This document shows positions 55,274 through 64,000 of a stretch of 64,000 nucleotides of DNA, one piece after another. The position numbers were made by a program, and so were the translations under genes. Within the stretch, counting starts at the first letter, position 1, and every line of letters begins with the position of its first letter. This DNA is from Parvimonas micra. GTDB lineage: Bacteria > Bacillota > Clostridia > Tissierellales > Peptoniphilaceae. The stretch spans positions 1,178,001 through 1,242,000 of the forward strand of contig NZ_CP148048.1 in assembly GCF_037482165.1 (NCBI RefSeq). Direction: 5' to 3'. The notes beneath the pieces are model-generated. The model did not search any database. It was not told where the DNA came from and worked only from the letters and a program-made list of their open reading frames with translations.

Positions 55274-56170
55274 TTACGCAGATAGTCTTTCTTTAATATA
55301 AGAAATCAATCCCGGTGGTGTATCTGCATACGCAGACAACTCACAAATTATGTCTGATAAATTCAAATGTATTTTCCTCTTTTTTGAAAATAATTTTCTA
55401 TTATGCTTTTTACCTGCGTCTTGAAATATATTTCTAAATATAGGTGTTAGAGCTTGAGTGAAATATTTTCCTCTTATTTCATTTACTGGGTTTGTTTTTA
55501 ATACTTCTATCGCATTGTTCATTTCCCATTCAGTAGTCTCAATTGAATCTTCGACCAATCTCTCAAAATCACATATTTGATTGAGGTTTTTAATCACATT
55601 ATATTCTTTTAAAGGTGTCATTTGTGGAAACTTTCCACAATCTTTAGACTTTTTTATTTGCAAAGAGTACCATGCATTAGCATAAATAATTTCTTCAATA
55701 ATTTCATTTCTTTTATTTACTATATGATCAAAAACAATTTTAAAATCTAAACTATCCTCTTCACTTTCTTCAGAAAATCCAACAACTCCTATCAACATCC
55801 TCTTTATAGCAGAATCTGTAAAATAGTAATTCTCTATTGAATATGAGGATGTAATGTATATACTATCAGAGATATCTTCATTATTATCATAATCACGATC
55901 TATAAAATATAAGTTCTTCTTATCATCTTGAATTGCAGCTTGGTTAACAATCATTTCTTGAATGGTTAACACATTCATTTTACAATTACAATGAAAAACT
56001 CCATATTCCTTATTCCCAATATGTGATGATACCCTGCTAACATAATACTTAAAATCATCCTTCCCTTCAAAAAATAAAAATATATCTTTTTTACTTTTTA
56101 AGGAAATATAACTTTGAAAAATAGACTCTATACAGTCAGATTCGTTCTCCATAACATCCAACAAACCCAC
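55274..56170 (-). CDS. DUF4435 protein, PARIS AriB-like effector, GTG start
   Basis: The frame extends to 56257, but a GTG at 56170 lies eight bases after AAGGAGGT and five bases after the upstream stop, so it is the preferred start (298 residues). TOPRIM-like DUF4435 motifs are visible: FLFFEGKDDFKYY (acidic residue near 35), YFIDRDYD (near 91-93) and SSYSIENYYF (near 111). In PARIS systems this protein is held by the AriA ATPase and released as a tRNA-targeting nuclease when phage anti-restriction proteins are sensed. Function here is inferred from domain pairing. Confidence 0.78.
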   Translation of the reverse strand: MGLLDVMENESDCIESIFQSYISLKSKKDIFLFFEGKDDFKYYVSRVSSHIGNKEYGVFHCNCKMNVLTIQEMIVNQAAIQDDKKNLYFIDRDYDNNEDISDSIYITSSYSIENYYFTDSAIKRMLIGVVGFSEESEEDSLDFKIVFDHIVNKRNEIIEEIIYANAWYSLQIKKSKDCGKFPQMTPLKEYNVIKNLNQICDFERLVEDSIETTEWEMNNAIEVLKTNPVNEIRGKYFTQALTPIFRNIFQDAGKKHNRKLFSKKRKIHLNLSDIICELSAYADTPPGLISYIKERLSA

Positions 56171-56174
56171 AGAA

Positions 56175-57710
56175 CTACACCTCCTTATATTTATCAAGTT
56201 CAATAACAAATTTTCTATATTCATTCTTGAATATAAATGGAGAATGTGTTGTCGCAATCATTAATCCGATTTTTTCAGAATTAAAAATATCTTTCAAAAA
56301 TTCTTTTTGCCATTCTATGGATAAAGATATTTCAGGTTCATCAATTATAAATATGCACGGTGTTACTATATCCAAATAAACTTTTGAAAAAATAGAAATT
56401 ACTTGTTTTTCGCCTGATGATAAATCTTCAAAATCAATTTTTTCATCATTACAATCATAAACATTCATAGTCAAAAGTGTTTCGTCATATATTATTTTTT
56501 TACCAGATAGATATTTTGTACACACATCTGAAAATTTTCTGAGCTTTGAGTCTAATGGCTTTTGTGCGTCATATATTTTAACTAATTTTTGTAAATAATA
56601 TGATAAAAATTCTATATTAGGTATTGTTTTTCCTCTACTAGACTTATCTAAAAAGCTTTTTAGACTATCGATATTATCTATTCTTTCTTCACCAATTCTT
56701 TTTATTATTACATCTACTTTATGCAGGTCAATGGGATTGTATTCATCGATATAGTAACTTACATTTTTCTTCAGTAGCTCGCTAATTATATTTGCATTCA
56801 TTTCTATATATGCTGTATTTGCATCTTTTCTCATTTTATTCAGCACATTGCTTATTCTATTTTTAACATCATTCATTCCAAATCCCATGTATTTTGGAGA
56901 CAACTCATATCTATTGTACTCATCTCTACGATTTAGAAAAACTTTATCCAAACCAACTTCTACTCTTCTATATGTTGGATAAAAAAGTATATCTTCCTCT
57001 AATGCTTCTTTAATTTTATATAATGTCCTAGAAAGATCTTTATATTGCAGTTCTTTTAGTTCATGCAATATATACATAATTTTCTTATCTTTAATTAAGT
57101 CAATATCATTATTAAGAAACCTATAAGATAACTCTTCAATAAACTCTAAATTAATATATTTTTTATGTGCAAAATCATTTCGTAGTTTTATAGAATAACT
57201 TCTTGGCACATACATTGATAATTCTTCAAGCAATGCTTCTATTCTCTTAGAATATCTATTATTGTTACTATTAACTTGGAAATATTGTTCTCTATCTATT
57301 TGATATGACTCTCCAGAAATATTAACAATAACTTTTTTAAAATTAATATCCATTAGTGTGTTTTGGTCACCTGTCAAAATAGCAACAATTATATTCAATA
57401 TAGTTGTTTTCCCAATACCATTTTCAGATACCCAAATAGAAATATCATCTCTAAAATTTATTAAGTAATTATATTTTCCAAACAATCCCTCTATTTCTAT
57501 ACTTTCAAAAGATGTTAAATTATTATGATTATTTAATTTTTTATTACGATTAATTCTATCTAAAATAGCCATGATATTTTTATTGTTTAGATCAATTTTA
57601 TCCAAATCACTTATTGCATCAATATCATTTGATAACAAATAGTCCAGTAATTGCTCATTTGTAAGTGCATATTCTTTGGCTATTTCATCTATACTCCCAT
57701 ATCGTCTCAC
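56175..57710 (-). CDS. AAA/ABC-type ATPase, PARIS AriA-like, GTG start
   Basis: The 511-residue protein starts at GTG 57710, seven bases after AAGGAGG at the end of the XRE gene. An N-terminal helical extension (1-65) precedes an ATP-binding domain with Walker A SENGIGKTT (95-103), an ABC-type signature DLSSGEKQVISIF, Walker B CIFIIDEPEISLS and an ATTHSPFIF switch. A coiled middle region separates the halves, as in SMC/OLD-like ATPases. Coupling to a DUF4435 gene makes a PARIS AriA the best match; an OLD- or Septu-like ATPase is the alternative. Confidence 0.8.
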   Translation of the reverse strand: MRRYGSIDEIAKEYALTNEQLLDYLLSNDIDAISDLDKIDLNNKNIMAILDRINRNKKLNNHNNLTSFESIEIEGLFGKYNYLINFRDDISIWVSENGIGKTTILNIIVAILTGDQNTLMDINFKKVIVNISGESYQIDREQYFQVNSNNNRYSKRIEALLEELSMYVPRSYSIKLRNDFAHKKYINLEFIEELSYRFLNNDIDLIKDKKIMYILHELKELQYKDLSRTLYKIKEALEEDILFYPTYRRVEVGLDKVFLNRRDEYNRYELSPKYMGFGMNDVKNRISNVLNKMRKDANTAYIEMNANIISELLKKNVSYYIDEYNPIDLHKVDVIIKRIGEERIDNIDSLKSFLDKSSRGKTIPNIEFLSYYLQKLVKIYDAQKPLDSKLRKFSDVCTKYLSGKKIIYDETLLTMNVYDCNDEKIDFEDLSSGEKQVISIFSKVYLDIVTPCIFIIDEPEISLSIEWQKEFLKDIFNSEKIGLMIATTHSPFIFKNEYRKFVIELDKYKEV

Positions 57711-57929
57711 TTATTTTTCCTCCTTAATATCACTTATTTCTACAATTTCCTCAATATTGCAATTCAAAGCATTACAAATTCTAAGCAAAACATCCGTAGT
57801 TACATTCTGCCCATTCTTTATCTTATAGAATGTGCTTTTACTTACTTTTGATTTTTCCATTAATTCATTATTTGTCATATCTAAATCAATGAGTTTTTTG
57901 AACAATCTTTTATAACTAAAAACCCTCAT
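57711..57929 (-). CDS. XRE/Cro-type transcriptional regulator
   Basis: The 72-residue protein is a single helix-turn-helix: LIDLDMTNNELMEKSKVSKS, TFYKIKNGQNVTTDVLLRIC and ALNCNIEEIVE. Its stop codon is directly followed by the GTG of the ATPase gene, and its last codons supply that gene's ribosome site. It probably controls the three-gene defence operon. Confidence 0.88.
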   Translation of the reverse strand: MRVFSYKRLFKKLIDLDMTNNELMEKSKVSKSTFYKIKNGQNVTTDVLLRICNALNCNIEEIVEISDIKEEK

Positions 57930-58069
57930 TCTTATCCTTCGTTCAAGAAAACTATTTTATTACATTATACCATAAAATATTCTTTTTTCATAAATATATT
58001 CTCTTTATTCAAACTCTCATAAATAAAAAAAAGAGCCGGTGCAGTCCTAAGGCCATACCGACAATAAAT

Positions 58070-58549
58070 TTATCTCTCAGCTTCTTTTGATGCTTCTTTC
58101 TTTTCTTTAGGCTTTTCCTTATCTTCAGCCTAATATTTTTTGATAGCTCCAAGTACAGATTCTTTCTTTTCCTCCTGCCCTTTCATTTGTTCCTTTGCCT
58201 TTAAGAACTTTGAAGAAAGTATCCTTACATTGCTATGCTCCTTGCTATTATCATCAATGGAAATTCTGATTTGACCAAAGAGCTTTACAAAATCTCCCTG
58301 CTTAAAGTCTTTGGGAATGTCTCCCTTATCTCCATAAGCAGAGCAATTGTGATACACCTTATTACCATCATCATCTTTGGATACCACAGAGAAATTTGTC
58401 ATCTTAAAGATTTCTCCATTCCTATTTTCTCTTTCTACAACATCGACCTTTCCTACAATATTTCCGACTATATTTATAAGGTTATCTTTCTCTTCCTGAA
58501 CATAAGGCAGGTCTTTTATCTGCTCCTATTCCCTTAAATCCTCAATCAT
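58070..58549 (-). pseudogene. SSB-like gene of the element with two in-frame amber codons
   Basis: From ATG 58549 the frame reads MIEDLRE-TAG-EQIKDLPYVQEEKDN, then an OB-fold-like region (INIVGNIVGKVDVVEREN; MTNFSVVSKDDDGNKVYHNC; DFVKLFGQIRISIDD). It continues to GAIKKY-TAG-AEDKEKPKEKK and ends at TAA 58070. Apart from the two TAG codons the frame is intact over 160 codons. An internal ATG at 58402 opens a 90-codon frame but would lack the first OB strands. A hairpin with a T run lies near 58023-58064. Confidence 0.75.
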
Positions 58550-58651
58550 ATAGTAAAATACCTCATTCAGCAAATTGATTGGAAACAAGATTATTTTTAT
58601 TATCCACCTCATCATTTCTTATTTCTCGGTTCCTAAATCATTCTTTGTATC

Positions 58652-58777
58652 TCAACACACCATATCAATGTAAACATTCACATCAATATAATTTTTCAGG
58701 ACTTTTTTTCGTACTCCATCGCCATCTTCATTAAAGACATAATAATTGCAAAACTGCTTAAAACGCAGGATTTTCAC
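58652..58777 (-). pseudogene. Short remnant ORF abutting rlmD
   Basis: A 41-codon frame starts at the GTG overlapping the rlmD stop codon (VKILRFKQFCNYYVFNEDGD and onward, ending DMVC). It looks like the end of an element protein rather than a complete gene. The rest of 58550-58776 has no other recognisable feature. Confidence 0.4.
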
Positions 58778-60132
58778 TATTTCACGCTTTGCATCAACGC
58801 TATGCTCTCAACATGAACTGTTCTTGGGAATTGGTTAAAGATTTTTAATGTTTTCAGTTCGTATCCATTATCAAGTAGAATTTGAACATCTCTTTTTTGT
58901 GTTTTTGGATTGCAGGAAATGTAGACCATTGTTTTTGCTCCGCAGGAGATTATTTTTTCTAATGCTTTTTGGTTTATTCCATCTCTTGGTGGATCTACGA
59001 TGATTACATCTACCATTTCTTTTCTGTTTTCAATTTCTTCCAGCACATCTCCGGCTATGAAAGTACAATTTGTTAGTCCATTTTCTTTTGCGGATTTATT
59101 CGCACTTTCGACTGCTTCGTCTACGATTTCAATTCCATAGACTGCTTTTGCTTTTCTAGCTACAATTTGCCCTATTGTTCCCGTTCCTGAGTATAGGTCA
59201 AAGACTACTTTGTTTTCTATGTCTCCACAGAGTTCAATTGCTTTTGAATAAAGATTTATTGCTCCAAATACATTTGGTTGGAAGAATGAAAATGGAGTTA
59301 CTTTAAATTCCAAGTCGAATATTTTTTCTGTTATGTATTCTTTTCCAAAAATAATATTTATTTTTTCAGGAACAACTGCATCTGCAAGTGAGTCATTTTC
59401 AGTATGCACGATAGATTTTATATTTCCCTCTAGTTTTAAGTCCAAAAGCATATCTACAAAACATTTTCTATCAAATTCACTTTGGGTAGTTGTTACGATA
59501 TTCACCATTATTTCGCCGGTTGTTAGTGCATAACGAATGATTAAATGTCTTAACAGCCCTTCGTGAGTTCTCTTTTTAACAAATGGAAGATTTTTTTCTC
59601 TTACGAAGTCGATAATTGCATTTCTTATTATTTCAAAATCTCTATGTACTAAATTACATTCTTTTGTATCTACAACTTCGTAAAATCTATTCTTCTTGTG
59701 CATTCCAAGCATTATTAGACTGTCTTTATACATATCTGCAAAAGTATATTCCATTTTGTTTCTGTATGCTGTTTTTAAAGGACTTTCAAATATTTCAGGT
59801 TGATCTGAATATACATCTTCAAAAAGTTCCTTTATCTGTCTTTGTTTTAGTTTAAGTTCGTATTCATAGGGAACACTTTGATAGCTACAACCTCCACATT
59901 CCAAATAGTTTGGACAAGTTGGATTTGTTTCAAGTTGACTTTTTTCTAAAATTTCCAAAAGTTTTGCTTCCATATGTTTTTCTCTTTTTCTTCCAACAAC
60001 TACAGAAACTTTTTGTCCTTCAATACCACCTTTGAAATTTACTTTTTTATCTTCAAAAGTAAATTCAGACATATTTGGAAAATTAACTTTTTCAATTATT
60101 CCCTCTAAATATTTTTTCTTTCTTCTTGACAT
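58777..60132 (-). CDS. 23S rRNA (uracil-5-)-methyltransferase, RlmD/RumA family
   Basis: The frame opens at 60174, but ATG 60132 with AAAGGAAA upstream gives the family-like start MSRRKKKYLEGIIEKVNFP (451 residues). A TRAM domain is followed by an iron-sulfur cluster site with CPNYLECGGCSYQ, the methyltransferase motif VFDLYSGTGTIGQ, IIVDPPRDG and the catalytic YISCNPKTQKRD. The last 50 codons carry the 18-bp core shared with 36357-36374, and the stop codon lies just beyond it. If an element integrated here, it supplied this gene's present 3' end, which still encodes a complete protein (FPRTVHVESIALMQ). Confidence 0.9.
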   Translation of the reverse strand: MSRRKKKYLEGIIEKVNFPNMSEFTFEDKKVNFKGGIEGQKVSVVVGRKREKHMEAKLLEILEKSQLETNPTCPNYLECGGCSYQSVPYEYELKLKQRQIKELFEDVYSDQPEIFESPLKTAYRNKMEYTFADMYKDSLIMLGMHKKNRFYEVVDTKECNLVHRDFEIIRNAIIDFVREKNLPFVKKRTHEGLLRHLIIRYALTTGEIMVNIVTTTQSEFDRKCFVDMLLDLKLEGNIKSIVHTENDSLADAVVPEKINIIFGKEYITEKIFDLEFKVTPFSFFQPNVFGAINLYSKAIELCGDIENKVVFDLYSGTGTIGQIVARKAKAVYGIEIVDEAVESANKSAKENGLTNCTFIAGDVLEEIENRKEMVDVIIVDPPRDGINQKALEKIISCGAKTMVYISCNPKTQKRDVQILLDNGYELKTLKIFNQFPRTVHVESIALMQSVK

Positions 60133-60191
60133 ATATTTCCTTTCTATTAGCAGAAAAGAGCGAAATAACTTCACTCTTTCCTCTAACTTAT

Positions 60192-62912
60192 CTATTTATT
60201 TCTTCCACAACATTTTTTATATTTTTTACCGCTTCCGCAAGGGCATGGATCATTTCTTCCAACTTGTTTTCCTTTAACAACTGTTGTTTGTTCGTCTTGA
60301 ACATTTGTAGAAACTTCTTTTGCAGCTCTTTCTCTTTCGATTTCAGCTCCTGCAGGTTGGATATTGAATAACCCTTTTAGAACGTCTACTTTGATTGATT
60401 CGTTCATTTCGTTAAACATTTCAAAGCCTTCTGCTCCGTATGCTCTTACAGGGTCTTGTTGTCCATAAGATCTTATGCCGATACCTTGTCTTAATTGATC
60501 CATAGCATCTATATGATCCATCCATTTTCTATCGACAACCATAAGCATAATTACTCTTTCGATTTCTCTCATTTGTTCTTCACCGATTTGTTCTTCTTTT
60601 TCAGCATAGAATTTTTGAGAAACATCAGTAATGTAAGATTTTAATTCTTGTTTGTTTAGTCCTTTCATTTCTTCAAAATTCAAGATACCATGTGGTAAAT
60701 ATGCATTTTCAATTGCCATTTTCAAATCATTTAATTCAATATTTTTTCCGTTAGAATATTGTTCAACAGTTGCATCTATGAATTCAATTAACATTTCTTG
60801 AATAGTATCTTTCATATCTGCTCCGTCAAGAACTGCACGTCTTTCTTTGTAAATTACATTTCTTTGAACATTCATAACGTCATCATATTTTAATACATTC
60901 TTTCTGATACCAAAGTTATTTGCTTCAACTCTTTCTTGAGATCTTTCAATTCCTCTAGTAACAGATTTAAATTCTAACACTTCGTCTGGGTCATAATTTC
61001 TATTCATTGCAAATCTTTGAATAGCTTCTCCGCCGAATAGACGCATTAAGTTATCTGTAAGTGAAACGAAAAATCTTGATTCACCAGGGTCTCCTTGACG
61101 ACCAGCACGTCCTCTTAACTGATTGTCGATACGTCTTGATTCATGTCTTTCAGTACCTACAATGAAAAGTCCACCAGCTTCAATTACTTTTTTAGCATTT
61201 TCATCGGTTTGAGCTTTATATTTTTCATACAATTTTTTAAATTCTTCTCTAGCTTTTAAGATTTCTTCATCATCAGTTTCCCAGAAAGCATCTAAATTAT
61301 CTAAAACATATTGTGGTGTTCCATTTTTCTTCATTTCATGTTTAGCCATAAAGTCAGGATTACCACCTAAAAGAATATCGGTACCACGGCCTGCCATGTT
61401 TGTTGCAATTGTAACTTTACCATAAACCCCAGCTTGGGCAACTATTTCAGCTTCTCTTGCATGGAATTTAGCATTCAATACATCATGTTCTATTCTTTTT
61501 TTCTTAAGCATTGCGCTTAGTAATTCAGAAATTTCAATTGAAATTGTACCAACAAGCACAGGTTGTCCTGTTGAATGAATTCTTTCTATTTCTTCAACAA
61601 TTGCTTTAAATTTAGCTTCTTCAGTTAAATAAACTCTATCATGATGATCTATTCTTATAACTGGTTTATTTGTTGGAATTTCAATAACGTCCATGTGATA
61701 AATTTCATTAAATTCATCTTCTTCAGTCTTTGCAGTTCCTGTCATACCAGCAAGTTTTTCATACATTCTGAAGTAATTTTGGTAAGTGATTGTTGCAAGA
61801 GTTCTAGATTCAGACTTGATTTCAACACCTTCTTTAGCTTCAATAGCTTGGTGAAGTCCTTCACTATATCTTCTACCTTCCATTATACGTCCAGTAAATT
61901 CATCTACGATTAGGATTTCTCCGTCTTCACTTACAACATAGTCAACATCTCTTTGCATTGTATTGTTAGCTTTTAATGCTTGGTTTATATGATGTGCTAC
62001 TTCCATATTAACTGGATCTGAAAGATTTACAAGTCCAAAAAATTCTTCTGCTTTTTCAGTACCTATTTCAGTTAAGTTTGCCGTTTTATGTTTTTCATTA
62101 ACTACAAAATCAACAGTTTCTTCTCTAAGTTCTCTGTTGTAAAAGTCTTCATTTTCTTCACTTGGATCTGCAATTCTTCCCTTTAAACTCTTTACAAATC
62201 TATCAGCAAGTGCATATAAATCAGTTGATTGATCTCCTTCACCTGAAATAATAAGTGGAGTTCTAGCTTCGTCGATTAAAATCGAGTCAACTTCGTCGAC
62301 GATTGCATAATTAAGTCCTCTTTGAACAAGTTCTTCCTTGTAAACAACCATATTATCTCTAAGGTAGTCGAAACCAAATTCTGAGTTAGTTCCGTAAGTA
62401 ATATCACAATTGTAGTTTTCACGTCTTTCATCATTTGTAAGACCATGTAAAATACAACCAACTTTTAACCCTAAAAATTCGTGAATTTTACCCATCCACT
62501 CTTTATCTCTCTTTGCAAGGTAATCATTTACTGTTACTATATGAACACCCTTACCTGTAAGAGCATTTAAATATGAAGGTAAAGTTGCAACTAAAGTTTT
62601 TCCTTCACCTGTTTTCATTTCGGCAATTCTTCCTTCGTGAAGAACAACCCCACCAATTAACTGTACTCTATAATGTTTCATACCTAAAACTCTATAAGCC
62701 GCTTCTCTAACTGTTGCAAAAGCTTCAGGTAAAATATCGTCTAAAGTTTCTCCATTTGCTAATCTAGTTTTAAATATTTCTGTATTATTTCTAAGTTCAT
62801 CATCTGTTAATTTTGAATATTTTTCTTCGTAAGACATTATTTTGTCTACGATTGGATTTATCTTTTTAACTCTCTTTGAAGAAGAATTAAAAATATCACT
62901 AAAAAATCCCAT
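60192..62912 (-). CDS. secA: Preprotein translocase ATPase SecA
   Basis: SecA drives protein export through SecYEG. The 906-residue protein shows Walker A MKTGEGKT, the preprotein cross-linking region, [15 protein letters not shown] (DEAD-like), [10 protein letters not shown] and [13 protein letters not shown] helicase motifs. The C-terminal zinc-binding tail is [14 protein letters not shown]. It is monocistronic and divergent from folT. Confidence 0.97.
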   Translation of the reverse strand: MGFFSDIFNSSSKRVKKINPIVDKIMSYEEKYSKLTDDELRNNTEIFKTRLANGETLDDILPEAFATVREAAYRVLGMKHYRVQLIGGVVLHEGRIAEMKTGEGKTLVATLPSYLNALTGKGVHIVTVNDYLAKRDKEWMGKIHEFLGLKVGCILHGLTNDERRENYNCDITYGTNSEFGFDYLRDNMVVYKEELVQRGLNYAIVDEVDSILIDEARTPLIISGEGDQSTDLYALADRFVKSLKGRIADPSEENEDFYNRELREETVDFVVNEKHKTANLTEIGTEKAEEFFGLVNLSDPVNMEVAHHINQALKANNTMQRDVDYVVSEDGEILIVDEFTGRIMEGRRYSEGLHQAIEAKEGVEIKSESRTLATITYQNYFRMYEKLAGMTGTAKTEEDEFNEIYHMDVIEIPTNKPVIRIDHHDRVYLTEEAKFKAIVEEIERIHSTGQPVLVGTISIEISELLSAMLKKKRIEHDVLNAKFHAREAEIVAQAGVYGKVTIATNMAGRGTDILLGGNPDFMAKHEMKKNGTPQYVLDNLDAFWETDDEEILKAREEFKKLYEKYKAQTDENAKKVIEAGGLFIVGTERHESRRIDNQLRGRAGRQGDPGESRFFVSLTDNLMRLFGGEAIQRFAMNRNYDPDEVLEFKSVTRGIERSQERVEANNFGIRKNVLKYDDVMNVQRNVIYKERRAVLDGADMKDTIQEMLIEFIDATVEQYSNGKNIELNDLKMAIENAYLPHGILNFEEMKGLNKQELKSYITDVSQKFYAEKEEQIGEEQMREIERVIMLMVVDRKWMDHIDAMDQLRQGIGIRSYGQQDPVRAYGAEGFEMFNEMNESIKVDVLKGLFNIQPAGAEIERERAAKEVSTNVQDEQTTVVKGKQVGRNDPCPCGSGKKYKKCCGRNK

Positions 62913-62953
62913 AACTCACCTCTATCTAAAAAATATATTTTCTCACAAGTGAT

Positions 62954-62982
62954 ATTTTACCATAAATACTCAAAATTTACAA
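62954..62982 (-). promoter_or_regulatory. Promoter of secA
   Basis: On the minus strand TTGTAA (62977-62982) is 17 bp from TAAAAT (62954-62959), about 40 bp upstream of the secA start. Confidence 0.6.
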
Positions 62983-63029
62983 ATTATAATAGAAAAACAA
63001 CTTATAATTTTTTGTTTACTGTTTCAATC

Positions 63030-63058
63030 TTGACTTTATTTTAAAAATCTTATAAAAT
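63030..63058 (+). promoter_or_regulatory. Promoter of the folT riboswitch leader
   Basis: TTGACT (63030-63035) and TAAAAT (63053-63058) are 17 bp apart, just upstream of the riboswitch. Confidence 0.7.
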
Positions 63059-63084
63059 ATTATAGTATTCGTGTGATACCAATA

Positions 63085-63196
63085 GTAGCCTATTTTTTTA
63101 GGCAGAGTAGGAAACTTGCATTAAGTGTTACAAGATGGGATGTTGCTTGTAAACGAAGAGATTTCTCGTGGTTAGTTTTCGCATCCACTGTTGGCA
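63085..63196 (+). promoter_or_regulatory. Tetrahydrofolate (THF) riboswitch
   Basis: The sequence has the conserved folT RNA segments in order: GGCAGAGTAGG, GCATTAAGTGT, GATGGGATGTTGC, AACGAAGAG and CGCATCCACTG. These form the three-way junction and pseudoknot that bind reduced folates. The closing stem seems to reach CCAATAG (about 63078) with CTGTTGG (63188-63194). The folT ribosome site follows within about 15 bp, so translational control is likely. Confidence 0.9.
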
Positions 63197-63217
63197 TTGA
63201 TTTTTGAAAGGAGAAAA

Positions 63218-63748
63218 ATGAAAAAAAATAGGTTTACAACCACACAATTAGCTATCGCAGGACTTATGATAGCTTTAACAGTTATTTTGTCATATCAAAA
63301 TATTTATTTATTCCCTCCTAGAAGTGGAAGAATAACACTTAGATTTATACCGATGCTATTTTCTGGTATATTATTAGGACCTACACTTGGAACTATAATC
63401 GGTGGTGCTTCTGATCCATTGATATATTTCATGACCTTAGGTTCTCCTGGAATGTATTTTCCGGGATATATGTTTACAAATATGATAATGGGATTTTTCC
63501 CAGGACTTATACTTGGAAAAAATATTGAAAAAGAAAGTAAACTTTCTATAACTTTAAAAGTTGCACTTATTTGTATTCTTTCTTTTGTTGTTACAATCTT
63601 TTTAGACAGCTTTTGGCTTTCTGTAACAAGAGGTAAAGGATTTTGGTACTATGTTGTTTCAAGAACATTGCCAAATTTAATCCAAATGGGAATTACATTT
63701 GTTGCACTTTTAGTTTTAACTACAAGAATAAAAAAAACATACAGATAA
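63218..63748 (+). CDS. folT: Folate-type ECF transporter S component FolT
   Basis: ATG 63218, just after GAAAGGAG, gives 176 residues (MKKNRFTTTQLAIAGLMIAL). It has six hydrophobic segments and the ECF pattern ITLRFIPMLFSGILLGPTLG, followed by LGSPGMYFPGYMFTNMIMGF. Placement directly after a THF riboswitch identifies the ligand as a folate. It needs a shared EcfAA'T module encoded elsewhere. A terminator follows. Confidence 0.93.
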   Translation: MKKNRFTTTQLAIAGLMIALTVILSYQNIYLFPPRSGRITLRFIPMLFSGILLGPTLGTIIGGASDPLIYFMTLGSPGMYFPGYMFTNMIMGFFPGLILGKNIEKESKLSITLKVALICILSFVVTIFLDSFWLSVTRGKGFWYYVVSRTLPNLIQMGITFVALLVLTTRIKKTYR

Positions 63749-63783
63749 AAATAAATTAAGAAAAATCATAAACACGAATTATA

Positions 63784-63812
63784 AACTGACTGCAATGATA
63801 GTCAGTTTTTTT
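63784..63812 (+). terminator. Terminator after folT
   Basis: Hairpin AAACTGACT / AGTCAGTTT with loop GCAATGAT, followed by a T run on the plus strand. Confidence 0.88.
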
Positions 63813-63893
63813 GTTCGTTATAATTTTTTTAATAAATCGTAAGCTCTTTTACAAGCAATGGTATTTCTGAAAGAAATCCTAGAAGATTTTTTA

Positions 63894-63957
63894 TGTATCT
63901 TCGATACATTTACTTTTGCTAAAGCAAAAGTATGAGATCTCTCGACTTCGCTCGAGA
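63894..63957. repeat. Cluster of three short palindromes, two with TTCG-type loops
   Basis: Three hairpins lie in a row: TGTATC-TTC-GATACA (63894-63908), ACTTTTGCT-AA-AGCAAAAGT (63912-63931) and TCTCGA-CTTCGC-TCGAGA (63940-63957). The first and third share the CTTCG centre with the hairpins in the tRNA-Phe array. The remainder of the last 190 bp has no gene. Confidence 0.7.
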
Positions 63958-64000
63958 TGACGTTTTAGAGGCTTTACTTTGCTAATTGTTTTCACGTGAA

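Larger units (their letters stand above)
36357..58833. mobile_element. Putative decayed mobilizable element at the 3' end of rlmD
   Basis: The 18-bp string AACTGTTCTTGGGAATTG occurs at 36357-36374 and again at 58816-58833, inside the 3' end of the rlmD-type gene, in the same orientation. Between them lie mobilisation functions (oriT-like repeats, mobC, broken relaxase), an SSB-like pseudogene, defence genes, two copies of a transporter module and sigma-like remnants. The core encodes the conserved NQFPRTV of RumA/RlmD, and the 3' end of rumA is a known integration site of streptococcal integrative elements. No integrase is visible, so the element is probably immobile. Whether the genes at 36.5-38.2 kb belong to it is uncertain. 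Confidence 0.68.

Noticed and set aside
56171-56257. 29-residue N-terminal extension of the DUF4435 protein
   Set aside because: It overlaps the end of the ATPase gene and has no ribosome site; the GTG at 56170 has a perfect one.
58130-58402. 90-residue ORF as a complete protein
   Set aside because: OB-fold-like coding sequence continues upstream of its ATG and downstream of its stop in the same frame, so I treat it as part of a pseudogene.

Overview
The window is a low-GC (roughly 70% A+T by eye), densely coding chromosome segment of a Firmicutes-type anaerobe. Gene families and order (tmk-darA-holB, Veg, BofA, T-box leaders, a folT-type THF riboswitch, and a wall cassette of murE, an AsnB-like amidotransferase, a D-aspartate-ligase-like ATP-grasp enzyme and an aspartate racemase) fit a Gram-positive anaerobic coccus of the Tissierellia, perhaps Parvimonas-like. 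The genus is an inference and no marker here fixes it.

Layout. 1-5 kb: a CydDC-like ABC pair (one partial) and proS under a proline T-box. 5-11 kb: dps, then the peptidoglycan stem/cross-bridge cassette. 11.0-12.1 kb: a tRNA operon (Lys, Phe, Gly, Cys) holding four ~160-171 bp tandem units built from broken pieces of tRNA-Phe. 12.2-18 kb: an overlapping operon rlmL-like, PAS-PP2C phosphatase, pgi, AI-2E-family fragment, moeA, mobB. 18-21.7 kb: an ECF S component, veg, a 42-residue membrane protein, holB, two tandem darA paralogues, tmk and a BofA-family gene. 21.8-29 kb: aldehyde dehydrogenase, an MBL-fold hydrolase, a DKNYY protein and a McrBC-type restriction pair. 29-32 kb: brnQ-metY under a T-box whose best specifier reads AUG (Met). 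32-36.3 kb: loosely spaced accessory genes.

36.36-58.83 kb appears to be one integrated, decayed mobilizable element of about 22.5 kb. It sits against the 3' end of an rlmD/rumA-type methyltransferase, and an identical 18-bp core lies at both ends. The element carries two successive copies of one ~7.5 kb module (TetR, two YbtPQ/IrtAB-like ABC half-transporters, a two-ATPase ECF protein, an EcfT protein, a Trep_Strep-type S component, a conserved hairpin and a sigma-like remnant). It also has an oriT-like region, mobC, a broken relaxase, a PARIS-like defence operon (XRE, AriA-like ATPase, AriB-like DUF4435 protein) and an SSB-like pseudogene with two in-frame amber codons. I see no integrase.

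58.8-64 kb is core chromosome again: rlmD, secA, and divergent folT under a THF riboswitch. Apart from two ECF S-component genes and mobC plus the broken relaxase, every gene is on the minus strand. The most notable items are the duplicated transporter module inside an rlmD-targeting element, the PARIS-like operon, the tRNA-Phe-derived repeat array, and the Met-type T-box on a BrnQ-family transporter.
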